Position numbers and translations under genes: made by a program
NCBI GenBank assembly: GCA_900766785.1
Contig: CAAFWT010000116.1
Location: 1-11,540 of the forward strand
Source: an uncultured Paraprevotella sp.
GTDB lineage: Bacteria > Bacteroidota > Bacteroidia > Bacteroidales > Bacteroidaceae
Direction of reading: 5' to 3'
DNA length: 11,540 nt
The notes under the pieces: generated by a model
What the model was told of the DNA's origin: nothing
The model's input: the letters and a program-made list of their open reading frames with translations, nothing else
Databases searched by the model: none
Part shown: one piece after another, positions 1-6,958 of the stretch
Position numbering within the stretch: the stretch's first letter is position 1
How the letters are laid out: each line of letters begins with the position of its first letter

Positions 1-100
1 GACCGACCATAAGGTCTGTGGTCGACCGACCATAGGGTGCTTGCACGACCGACCATAGGGTGTTTGGTCGACCGACCACAGCACCTATGGTCGACCGACC
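1..100. repeat. 23-bp-period tandem repeat array (four units plus a partial fifth)
   Basis: Units begin at 1, 24, 47, 70 and 93, a constant 23-bp period. Every unit opens with GACCGACC, and units 1-4 continue with A-T/C-A. The remaining 12 or so bases vary: units 2 and 3 share ATAGGGTG, while unit 4 carries roughly the inverted complement (CACCTAT in place of ATAGGGTG). Three junctions create the self-complementary core GGTCGACC (20-27, 66-73, 89-96); the junction at 43-50 is changed to GCACGACC. The array starts at the window edge, so its true length is unknown. The 23-bp step is close to two DNA helical turns, which would suit cooperative protein binding, but that is inference. It is GC-rich compared with the AT-rich DNA after it. 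No coding function is seen. Confidence 0.85.
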
Positions 101-157
101 AGGGAAAAATATTTCGATTATCTTGACAAATCGTGGCCATTTTGGGCTATTTTCGAC

Positions 158-203
158 ATCGCTCAAATTCGAGCGAGGTCGACCTCGGTGGATTTTGAGC
201 GAT
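158..203. repeat. 46-bp nested palindrome with GGTCGACC core
   Basis: The outer arms ATCGCTCAAA (158-167) and TTTGAGCGAT (194-203) are perfectly complementary. A perfect 14-bp palindrome CGAGGTCGACCTCG (174-187) lies between them. Both dyads share the same centre, between 180 and 181; including the intervening bases, 20 of 23 positions pair. The central GGTCGACC (177-184) is the same core found three times in the upstream tandem array. It could be a dimeric protein-binding site or a cruciform or hairpin, perhaps the end of an upstream transcript. No T-tract follows directly, so a standard intrinsic terminator is not favoured. Confidence 0.8.
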
Positions 204-352
204 TCTGGGAGCACTTTGAAAATTCAAATCGTAAGCAAAAAGCCGATATTATGAGCAAAGTGTCAGTTCGTACGGAGGTTCCTGCTGTATGAATTCTTGC
301 TTTTTGCACAGTCTCATGATGGGAGGAAAAAATGCCAAATTATAGGCAATAA
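204..352. other. gene-free spacer
   Basis: No convincing coding sequence is seen on either strand. The only structure noticed is a small AT-rich hairpin TTTGAA-AA-TTCAAA at 215-228. Short open frames that cross this stretch have no recognisable protein features and overlap the repeats or the promoter of the downstream gene. Confidence 0.6.
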
Positions 353-384
353 GTTGTGCTTGTAAAATAATAATGCTACCTTTG
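353..384 (+). promoter_or_regulatory. Bacteroidota-type promoter for the GH127-like gene
   Basis: The sequence TACCTTTG (377-384) matches the Bacteroidota -7 consensus TAnnTTTG exactly. Twenty bases upstream lies GTTG (353-356), a three-of-four match to the -33 TTTG element. Transcription would start around 390, leaving an AT-rich leader of about 90 nt before the start codon at 482. No Shine-Dalgarno motif is seen in that leader, as is usual in this phylum. Confidence 0.65.
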
Positions 385-481
385 TAGGCGTATAAGGTCA
401 TAAAGATACGATTACGAGCGTTTGATTGAACGATTATAAGGCAGAATAACATATCGTAACCTATAAAATAAAAATGTATAA

Positions 482-2548
482 ATGAGACGGACATCCGTGT
501 TATTTCTCGTATACCTGATGGTCATGCTGGTTCCAGTACAGACACTGGCTCAGGAGTCGGCCATGGTCAATCCTCAGGATGTGAAGCCCACGAGCACCCT
601 CTACATCAATAATCGTGCCCCATTGTCCCCCAATGTTTTCCTCAAACTGCCTTTGGGCAGTATACAGGCGCGTGGCTGGTTGGGAGAAATCCTTCATCGC
701 CAGTCGGAAGGCTTGGCAGGAAGGCTTGGCGAGATAAGCGACTGGCTCGACAAGAAAGGTAATGCATGGCTGGAACAGGGTGGTTCGCATGGATGGGAGG
801 AGGTTCCCTACTGGTTGCGAGGCTATCATGCCTTGGCTTGTCAGTTGGGAGAGAAGAAGATGCTGGATGAGGCTCACTTCTGGATAGAGGCCATTCTCAA
901 GAGCGCACAGCCCGATGGATACTTCGGACCTGTCAATGCGAACAAGGACGGGCGCAGGGAACTGTGGGCCAATATGCTTGCTCTGCAGATTCTGCAGGAC
1001 TACTACGAGCATACGGGTGATGAGCGCGTGCTCTCTGTCATGACTGCTTACTGCCGCTGGGAACTGGATTACCCCGAGGAGAAGTTTCTGAAAGATTACT
1101 GGGAGAACAGTCGCGGTGGTGACAATATGCTCAGCGTCATCTGGCTCTATAATCGCACAGGGGAAGCCTTCCTGCTCGACCTCGTGCGCAAGATACATCG
1201 CTGTACTGCCAACTGGATGCAGGAGAGCACCTTGCCCAACTGGCACAATGTAAATGTGGCAGAGTGTTTCCGTGAGCCTGCCACCTACTCGCTTCTGCCT
1301 GGTGAGGAAGGTGCCCTGAAGAATACGTATAACAACTTCAGTCTCATCCGCCGTATCTATGGTCAGGTGCCAGGAGGAATGTTCGGATCAGATGAGAATT
1401 GCCGACATGGATACGTCGACCCTCGTCAGGGAACAGAGACATGCGGATTTGTGGAGCAAATGCTTTCCGATGAGATCCTCATGGCACAAACGGGCGATAT
1501 GATGTGGGCGGCCAATCTGGAAGATGTGGCCTTCAATAGTCTGCCTGCCGCTATGACCGAGGATATGAAGGCCTTGCGCTATCTCACCTGTCCCAACATG
1601 GTGCAGTCCGACAGCCGCAACCATCATCCTGGGGTGGACAACCGCGGCCCCTTCTTCTCCATGAATCCCTTCAGCAGTCGCTGTTGTCAGCATAATCATG
1701 CCATGGGTTGGCCTTACTATGCACAGAATCTGGTGCTGGCAAGTGCCGACGGTGGGGCTGCCCTGCTTACCTATTCCGATTGCCAAGCAACTCTGCTGGT
1801 GGGTGAGGGGCAGAAAATAATCATTGACGAGCAGACACAATATCCATTCAGCGAAGATATACTGGTGACCATAAGCGGACTGGGCAAGAAGGGAGAGGTA
1901 AGATTCCCTCTGTATCTGCGTATACCTGAGTGGACGGGTGATGCCCATGTACAGGTTAACGGACAGACTGTGGACTGCATGCCTCGCGAAGGACTCTTGC
2001 GCATCAGCCGTACGTGGCGTGAGGGCGATCAAGTACAGCTGCATCTACCCATGCACCTGAGCTTGCGCAGATGGTCCCTCAACAAGAATAGCGTGAGTGT
2101 GGACTACGGCCCCCTCACTATGAGTCTGCTTATTCAGGAAAGGCGAGTACAGGTGGACAGCCGCAAGACAGCCATCGGCGATTCTCATTGGCAGGAGAAT
2201 GCAGATGCCAGCCAATGGCCTACCACCGAAATCTATGCCGACAGTCCCTGGAACTATGCTCTGGTACCCTCGCTCAGGAATATGCAGGTGGAGCGTATCG
2301 CGTGGCCCGAGAACAACTATCCTTTTGCTCCAGCCACAGTACCCTTGCGCATAAAGGCTCGTGGGGCTCTGGTGCCCTCGTGGGGACAGGACGAGACCGG
2401 ACTATGCCAGGTACTACCCGAACCGTGTGCACCCAGAGGTCATGTGGAGGATATCACACTGATTCCCATGGGAGCAGCACGCCTGCGCATCTCTGCCTTC
2501 CCACCCTGTGAAGGCAAAGGCTCCGGTCAGAAAGGTCTGCGCAAGTGA
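482..2548 (+). CDS. Secreted GH127-type (DUF1680) beta-L-arabinofuranosidase-like glycoside hydrolase
   Basis: The product has 688 residues. The N-terminus has two arginines, then a hydrophobic run (about residues 5-20) and a likely cleavage site near LAQ (22-24), so it should be exported to the periplasm or outer membrane. Residues of about 40-420 fit the alpha/alpha-barrel of the DUF1680/GH127 family. Glu319-x-Cys321 (in GTETCG) and the pair Cys401-Cys402 (in SRCCQHNH) correspond to the zinc ligands and cysteine nucleophile of Bifidobacterium HypBA1 (Glu338, Cys340, Cys417, Cys418), with similar spacing. The C-terminal third looks beta-rich, as in the family. Known members hydrolyse beta-L-arabinofuranosides of plant hydroxyproline-rich glycoproteins or arabinans. 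The residues after the Cys pair (QHNHAMGWPYY) differ from the common CCPPN form, so this is a divergent subfamily and the exact substrate is uncertain. The start at 482 gives the signal peptide; an ATG at 474 meets a stop after two codons. It is probably co-transcribed with the next gene. Confidence 0.88.
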   Translation: MRRTSVLFLVYLMVMLVPVQTLAQESAMVNPQDVKPTSTLYINNRAPLSPNVFLKLPLGSIQARGWLGEILHRQSEGLAGRLGEISDWLDKKGNAWLEQGGSHGWEEVPYWLRGYHALACQLGEKKMLDEAHFWIEAILKSAQPDGYFGPVNANKDGRRELWANMLALQILQDYYEHTGDERVLSVMTAYCRWELDYPEEKFLKDYWENSRGGDNMLSVIWLYNRTGEAFLLDLVRKIHRCTANWMQESTLPNWHNVNVAECFREPATYSLLPGEEGALKNTYNNFSLIRRIYGQVPGGMFGSDENCRHGYVDPRQGTETCGFVEQMLSDEILMAQTGDMMWAANLEDVAFNSLPAAMTEDMKALRYLTCPNMVQSDSRNHHPGVDNRGPFFSMNPFSSRCCQHNHAMGWPYYAQNLVLASADGGAALLTYSDCQATLLVGEGQKIIIDEQTQYPFSEDILVTISGLGKKGEVRFPLYLRIPEWTGDAHVQVNGQTVDCMPREGLLRISRTWREGDQVQLHLPMHLSLRRWSLNKNSVSVDYGPLTMSLLIQERRVQVDSRKTAIGDSHWQENADASQWPTTEIYADSPWNYALVPSLRNMQVERIAWPENNYPFAPATVPLRIKARGALVPSWGQDETGLCQVLPEPCAPRGHVEDITLIPMGAARLRISAFPPCEGKGSGQKGLRK

Positions 2549-2582
2549 AGAATCATTCAAGAGACATTCAATACTCATACAA

Positions 2583-2632
2583 GAGAGCAACATATCAATT
2601 CATTCGAGTTCAGACCAACGTGGTCTGCTCTC
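2583..2632 (+). other. Intergenic hairpin between the two exported-enzyme genes
   Basis: A compact stem CAGACCA (2611-2617) / TGGTCTG (2621-2627) encloses a 3-nt loop. A second complementary pair, GAGAGCA (2583-2589) and TGCTCTC (2626-2632), lies outside it and overlaps by two bases, so a bulged, longer hairpin is possible. It ends 32 nt before the next start codon. There is no T-tract, so it does not look like a simple terminator. It may be an mRNA-processing or stability element that sets the ratio of the two proteins. The rest of the 116-bp gap (2549-2664) shows no TAnnTTTG box. Confidence 0.5.
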
Positions 2633-2664
2633 CTTATTAACAACTATAAAACCAAAAAACAAAG

Positions 2665-5208
2665 ATGAGAAAGCTGATGACTGCTGCCATTCTGACTATG
2701 GCATTATCAGGACAGGCACAGACAAGTGAATTTTTCCAACCGTATCAGAGTACGGACCTGCGTCTGCCCTCTGTACCTTTGGTAGTAAATGATCCCTACT
2801 TCTCAGTGTGGTCACCCTTTGACAAACTCACAGACGGAACCACACGCCACTGGACCGATGCCGAGAAACCTCTGGTGGGTTACCTGAGAGTGGACGGAAC
2901 CACTTATCGTTTCATGGGTAAGCCCGCCGAATACGTGCTTCAGTCCATCGCTCCCATGGCCAACGAAGAGCGCTGGGAGGGCCTCGTGACTCATGAAGTT
3001 CAGCCCAACGGATGGGCCAAGGAAGACGCCGACGTGAGCAAGTGGAAAAAGGAAAAGGCTGCTTGGGGATCCGACGGACTCGACTTCGTAAGCAACAAGT
3101 GGAGCAAGGAGGGTAGCGATATCTATATCCGCCGCGCGGTGGAGCTCTCAGCCGAGCAACTGGCTGCCGACCTCTATATGAAATACTCTCATGACGATGT
3201 GTTCGAGCTCTTCATCAACGGTAAGAAAGTGGTTACCACGGGTGAGACCTGGGTGGACGATGTGGTGCTCCATCTGGATGCCGACCTCAAGAAACTCCTT
3301 CATGAGGGCAAGAACGTGATTGCTGCCCATTGCCACAACACCACGGGTGGAGCCTATGCCGACTTCGGACTCTATCGCAATATCAAGTCCAATGACATCA
3401 AGGTGGAGACCGCTGTGCAGAAGAGCGTGGACGTGCTGGCCACCAACACCTATTATACTATGGCGTGCGGTCCTGTGGAACTCGACTTGGTATTCACAGC
3501 CCCCATGCTCATCGATGATTATGATCTCATCTCAACCCCCATCAACTACATCTCTTATCAGGTGCGCAGTACCGATGGCAAGAAGCACGACGTGCAGTTC
3601 CTGCTCACAGCCGACGCCACACAGGCCATCAACAAGAGCAATCAGCCCACCCTCACCTCACGCGGATTTGAGGATGGTATCGCTTATGTGAAGGCAGGAA
3701 CCGTGGAGCAGCCCATTCTGGCCAAGAAGGGTGACGGCATCTGTATCGACTGGGGTTACTTCTATATGCCCGCCATCAACGGAAACGTGTCCATGGGTCA
3801 GCCTGACAAGATGCTCGAGGCCTTCGTGCAGACAGGTAAGTTCCCTCGTCCCGACCGCGCTCAGATGCAGGGTGAGAAGGGCCGTTCTGCCCGTCGTGGA
3901 ATCCGGGCCGAGAATGTGGCTGAAATGCCTGCCATGGCTTACGTGCACAATTTCGGACAGGTGGAGCAGGCCAGCAGTTTCACCATGCTGGGTTATGACG
4001 AGGTGCAGGATATCGAGTACATGTATGAGCGATACAAGGGCTACTGGGCTCATGGAGGCCAGGTAAGCATCTTCCAGGCATTCCGCAACCTGCAGAGCCG
4101 CTATGCCGCCATCATGGCCCGTTGCCGTGCCTTTGATAAGCAGATCTATGATGATGGACTGGCTGCCGGAGGCAAGGAGTATGCCGAGATGCTGAGCGGT
4201 TCCTACCGTCATGTGATGGCTGCTCACAAGCTGTTTGAGGATAAGGATGGCAACCTTCTGTGGTTCTCCAAGGAGAACAACTCCAACGGTTGTGTCAATA
4301 CCGTAGACCTCACTTATCCCGAAGCACCTCTGTTCCTGGTTTACAATACAGAGCTCCAGAAGGCCATGATGACCAGTATCTTCGAGTATAGCAAGAGCGG
4401 TCGCTGGACCAAGCCTTTTGCTGCTCATGACCTGGGTACCTATCCCATTGCCAACGGTCAGGTGTACGGAGGCGACATGCCTCTGGAGGAGGCCGGTAAT
4501 ATGATTACACTGGCAGCACAAATCTGTCTGCAGGAGGGCAATGCCTCTTACGTGGCTCCCTATTGGGAAGATATCACCGTGTGGGCCGACTACCTCTCAG
4601 AGAATGGTCAGGATCCCAGCAATCAGCTCTGTACCGATGACTTTGCGGGCCACTGGGCACACAACTGCAACCTCTCGCTCAAGGCTATCTGCGGCGTGGC
4701 AGGATATAGCGTGCTGGCACGCTTGAGAGGCGATGAGGCTACTGCCGATAAGTATCTGGCACGTGCCAGAGAGATGGCACAGAAGTGGGAGGCTGATGCC
4801 CTCGAGGGTGACCACTACCGTCTGGCATTTGACCGCAAGAACACCTGGAGCCAGAAGTATAACATGATATGGGACAAGCTCTGGGGACTGAACCTCTTCT
4901 CGGATAAGGTGTACGAGCGCGAGATTAAGTACTATCTGAAGGTTCAGAACAAGTACGGACTGCCTCTCGACTGCCGTAAGGACTACACCAAGAGTGACTG
5001 GATCATGTGGACTGCAGCCATGGCTCCCGACATGCCCACCTTCCAGAAGTTCGTTACTCCCGTTTACCGTTACATCAACGAGACCGAGAGCCGCGTGCCC
5101 ATCAGCGACTGGAGTGATACCAAGACCGCCAAGATGGTTGGCTTCAAGGCTCGTAGTGTGATAGGTGGTTACTGGATGAGAGTTCTCACCGAGAAGATGG
5201 CCAAGTAA
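2665..5208 (+). CDS. Secreted GtaA-like protein (DUF4964/DUF5127/DUF4965/DUF1793 architecture)
   Basis: The product has 847 residues. A short signal peptide (about residues 1-19, ending near GQAQ) predicts export. Residues of about 30-95 (DLRLPSVPLVVNDPYFSVWS) match the N-terminal DUF4964-type segment. Residues of about 105-240 are an apparent insertion with a beta-sandwich, carbohydrate-binding look (YSHDDVFELFINGKKV; GKNVIAAHCHNTTGGAY). The DUF5127-type region resumes at about 250-475. The alpha/alpha-barrel part (DUF4965/DUF1793, about 490-840) carries HDLGTYP (588-594), GDMPLEEAGNM (603-613), DDFAGHWAHN, WDKLWGLNLF and a C-terminal YGLPLDCRKDYTKSDW. Fungal relatives of this architecture are called glutaminase A, but no glutaminase catalytic set can be read here. 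Bacteroidota homologues sit among glycoside hydrolases and could act on glycans or glycoconjugates. The position behind the GH127-like gene suggests shared induction and a shared polymeric substrate, which is inference. The start at 2665 is the first ATG that gives the signal peptide. Confidence 0.85.
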   Translation: MRKLMTAAILTMALSGQAQTSEFFQPYQSTDLRLPSVPLVVNDPYFSVWSPFDKLTDGTTRHWTDAEKPLVGYLRVDGTTYRFMGKPAEYVLQSIAPMANEERWEGLVTHEVQPNGWAKEDADVSKWKKEKAAWGSDGLDFVSNKWSKEGSDIYIRRAVELSAEQLAADLYMKYSHDDVFELFINGKKVVTTGETWVDDVVLHLDADLKKLLHEGKNVIAAHCHNTTGGAYADFGLYRNIKSNDIKVETAVQKSVDVLATNTYYTMACGPVELDLVFTAPMLIDDYDLISTPINYISYQVRSTDGKKHDVQFLLTADATQAINKSNQPTLTSRGFEDGIAYVKAGTVEQPILAKKGDGICIDWGYFYMPAINGNVSMGQPDKMLEAFVQTGKFPRPDRAQMQGEKGRSARRGIRAENVAEMPAMAYVHNFGQVEQASSFTMLGYDEVQDIEYMYERYKGYWAHGGQVSIFQAFRNLQSRYAAIMARCRAFDKQIYDDGLAAGGKEYAEMLSGSYRHVMAAHKLFEDKDGNLLWFSKENNSNGCVNTVDLTYPEAPLFLVYNTELQKAMMTSIFEYSKSGRWTKPFAAHDLGTYPIANGQVYGGDMPLEEAGNMITLAAQICLQEGNASYVAPYWEDITVWADYLSENGQDPSNQLCTDDFAGHWAHNCNLSLKAICGVAGYSVLARLRGDEATADKYLARAREMAQKWEADALEGDHYRLAFDRKNTWSQKYNMIWDKLWGLNLFSDKVYEREIKYYLKVQNKYGLPLDCRKDYTKSDWIMWTAAMAPDMPTFQKFVTPVYRYINETESRVPISDWSDTKTAKMVGFKARSVIGGYWMRVLTEKMAK

Positions 5209-5245
5209 ATGCCAGGCCTTTATTCTTAAGGCATAAATCCTATAC

Positions 5246-5297
5246 TCCGGAGGGGTTCCTGACGAAACAGCAGCGAACCTCTCCGGATTCGTTTTTT
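5246..5297 (+). terminator. Rho-independent terminator after the GtaA-like gene
   Basis: The left arm TCCGGAGGGGTTC (5246-5258) pairs with GAACCTCTCCGGA (5275-5287) over 13 positions, one of them a G-U pair, around a 16-nt loop. A T-tract (5292-5297) follows within five bases, then a pyrimidine-rich run to about 5310. It lies 37 bp after the stop codon at 5208 and fits an end for the GH127/GtaA-like transcript. Confidence 0.9.
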
Positions 5298-5447
5298 CTC
5301 CCTCTCTCTCACTTGTATCACCAGGTAGGTTCGTGCCTGTTACGTTTTGTTGTGCAGATGGGGGTGCTCGCCTGGTGTGGGCGAGTGGTAGCTTGATTTT
5401 GTGTCCAAGAGATTTGCCATTTATACTCTTGAGACAGGAAAATTATG
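5298..5447. other. Gene-free spacer upstream of the UPF0371 gene
   Basis: The stretch starts with a pyrimidine-rich run and contains a small GC hairpin CTCGCC (5367-5372) / GGCGAG (5380-5385). An alternative pairing exists between CACCAGG (5319-5325) and CCTGGTG (5371-5377). These lie upstream of the likely promoter at 5448, so they would act in DNA rather than in the UPF0371 mRNA. The reading frame of the next gene is open through much of it, but the translation there has no family similarity that I recognise. Confidence 0.5.
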
Positions 5448-5455
5448 TAATTTTG
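5448..5455 (+). promoter_or_regulatory. Bacteroidota -7 box for the UPF0371 gene
   Basis: The octamer TAATTTTG matches TAnnTTTG exactly and ends 21 nt before the chosen start codon at 5477, leaving a very short leader. No TTTG is found at the usual distance of about 20 nt upstream; the nearest is at 5413-5416, 31 nt away. The -33 element is therefore weak or absent. Confidence 0.55.
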
Positions 5456-5476
5456 CGCTGGAAAAAGCAATTCGTT

Positions 5477-6940
5477 ATGAGAATAGGATTTGACAACGAG
5501 AAGTATCAGCGCATACAATCAGAACATATCAAGGAGCGAATCTCTCGCTTCGACGGTAAACTCTATCTCGAGTTGGGAGGCAAACTCTTTGATGACCATC
5601 ATGCCAGTCGTGTACTGCCCGGTTTCCTTCCGGACAGCAAGTTGCGTATGTTCCAGAAGTTGAGTGACAGCATAGAGATAGTGATAGTCATCAGCGCCAC
5701 GGACATCGAGAAGAACAAGACCCGCGCCGACCTGGGCATCACCTATGACGAGGATGTCCTTCGCTTGCGGGGGGAGTTCCAGGCGAGAGGTTTCATGGTG
5801 GGGTCGGTGGTGATTACGCATTACAACGGCCAGCCTGCGGCTTCTGCTTTCCGCAAAAGGCTTGAGCGGGATGGTATCAAGACCTATTGTCATTATCTCA
5901 TAGAGGGGTATCCCCACAACGTGGCACTCATAGCCTCCGACGAAGGATTTGGCAGGAATGACTATGTGGAGACCGAGCGCCCCTTGGTGATAGTCACTGC
6001 CCCCGGTCCGGGGAGTGGCAAGATGGCCGTCTGTCTCAGTCAGCTATACAATGAGCACAAGAGGGGGGTGAGAGCGGGATACAGCAAGTTTGAGACCTTC
6101 CCGGTGTGGAATCTGCCCCTCAAGCATCCTGTCAACATAGCCTATGAGGCAGCCACTGCCGACTTGAATGATGTCAACATGATAGACCCCTTCCATCTGG
6201 ATGCCTATAACAAGATAGCGGTGAACTATAATAGGGATATCGAAATCTATCCCGTACTGAATGCGCTCTTCGAGGGTATCTATGGATCCAATCCTTATAA
6301 GTCTCCCACCGACATGGGTGTCAACATGGTGGGTTTCTGTATCAGCGACGATGACGTCTGCTGCGAGGCATCCAAGAATGAGATTATTCGCCGCTATTAT
6401 GATGCCACCAACAAGATGGCACGGGGTGCTTGCAACGAAGCCGAAATCAGCAAGATTCAATTACTCTTCAATCAAGCCCGTATCAACACCTCCTTCCGCC
6501 GTACCACCACGGCTGCCAAGGAGCATTTGGCTGCCACAGGGCACACCTCTGCAGCCATTGAACTGGAGGACGGAACCATCATCACAGCACACTCCAGCGA
6601 GTTGCTGGGCTGCAGCGCCGCTCTTTTGCTTAATGTCACCAAGCATTTGGCACAAATAGACCATGAGATTAAGTTAATCCCACAGTCGATGATAGAACCC
6701 ATCCAGCACACCAAGGTGAGCTATCTGGGTGGCAGAAATCCTCGCTTGCATACCGATGAGGTGCTGGTGGCACTCTCCGTCTTGTCGGAGAACGACGAGA
6801 ATTGCCGTCGTGCCCTGGAGCAGTTGCCTAAGCTGCGCGGCTGTCAGGTGCATTGTACTGTGATGCTGAGCGAGGTGGATCAGCGCATCTTCAAGAAGCT
6901 GGGTGTCAACCTTACCTGCGAACCCGTGCTCAAGCGGTAA
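5477..6940 (+). CDS. UPF0371 / DUF1846 family protein
   Basis: The product has 487 residues, within the usual length of roughly 490-500 for this family. I recognise the conserved start (MRIGFDNEKYQ, then SRFDGKLYLELGGKLFDDHHASRVLPGF), the segment IVISATDIEKNKTRADLGITYD, and a glycine-rich loop TAPGPGSGKMA (G177 to K182). Further conserved blocks are VRAGYSKFETFPVWNLPL, MGVNMVGFCI and YLGGRNPRLHTDEVL. The family has structural-genomics structures but, to my knowledge, no settled biochemical function. The glycine-rich loop is not a true Walker A motif, because the residue after GK is Met. No signal peptide or membrane segment is seen, so it is probably cytoplasmic. The start is set at 5477, not 5333: the extra 48 upstream residues do not match the family and lie across the promoter. 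It has its own promoter and is insulated from the upstream unit by a terminator. Confidence 0.9.
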   Translation: MRIGFDNEKYQRIQSEHIKERISRFDGKLYLELGGKLFDDHHASRVLPGFLPDSKLRMFQKLSDSIEIVIVISATDIEKNKTRADLGITYDEDVLRLRGEFQARGFMVGSVVITHYNGQPAASAFRKRLERDGIKTYCHYLIEGYPHNVALIASDEGFGRNDYVETERPLVIVTAPGPGSGKMAVCLSQLYNEHKRGVRAGYSKFETFPVWNLPLKHPVNIAYEAATADLNDVNMIDPFHLDAYNKIAVNYNRDIEIYPVLNALFEGIYGSNPYKSPTDMGVNMVGFCISDDDVCCEASKNEIIRRYYDATNKMARGACNEAEISKIQLLFNQARINTSFRRTTTAAKEHLAATGHTSAAIELEDGTIITAHSSELLGCSAALLLNVTKHLAQIDHEIKLIPQSMIEPIQHTKVSYLGGRNPRLHTDEVLVALSVLSENDENCRRALEQLPKLRGCQVHCTVMLSEVDQRIFKKLGVNLTCEPVLKR

Positions 6941-6958
6941 GGCACTCCCTCATCTTCC

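Noticed and set aside
1..100. CRISPR array
   Set aside because: The constant part is only about 8-11 bp and the variable part about 12 bp, with two units nearly identical in the variable part. These are far shorter than CRISPR repeats and spacers, and no cas genes are present.
60..494. Small open frames on both strands (60-254 plus, 249-494 minus)
   Set aside because: They overlap the repeats and the promoter of the GH127-like gene, have no recognisable protein features, and appear to be chance frames.
3658..4521. Long antisense open frames inside genes (also 500-1246, 8210-9001, 9509-10312 and 10823-11533)
   Set aside because: They lie opposite well-supported coding regions and have no family features. 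They are explained by the low stop-codon frequency opposite GC-rich coding DNA.
5333..5476. Longer N-terminus for the UPF0371 protein starting at 5333
   Set aside because: The added 48 residues do not match the family, and the segment spans a hairpin and a TAATTTTG promoter box. The ATG at 5477 gives the family's usual N-terminus.
5999..6025. Walker A ATP-binding loop in the UPF0371 protein
   Set aside because: The GPGSGK segment has Met after GK and lacks Gly at the first consensus position, so it is described only as a glycine-rich loop.
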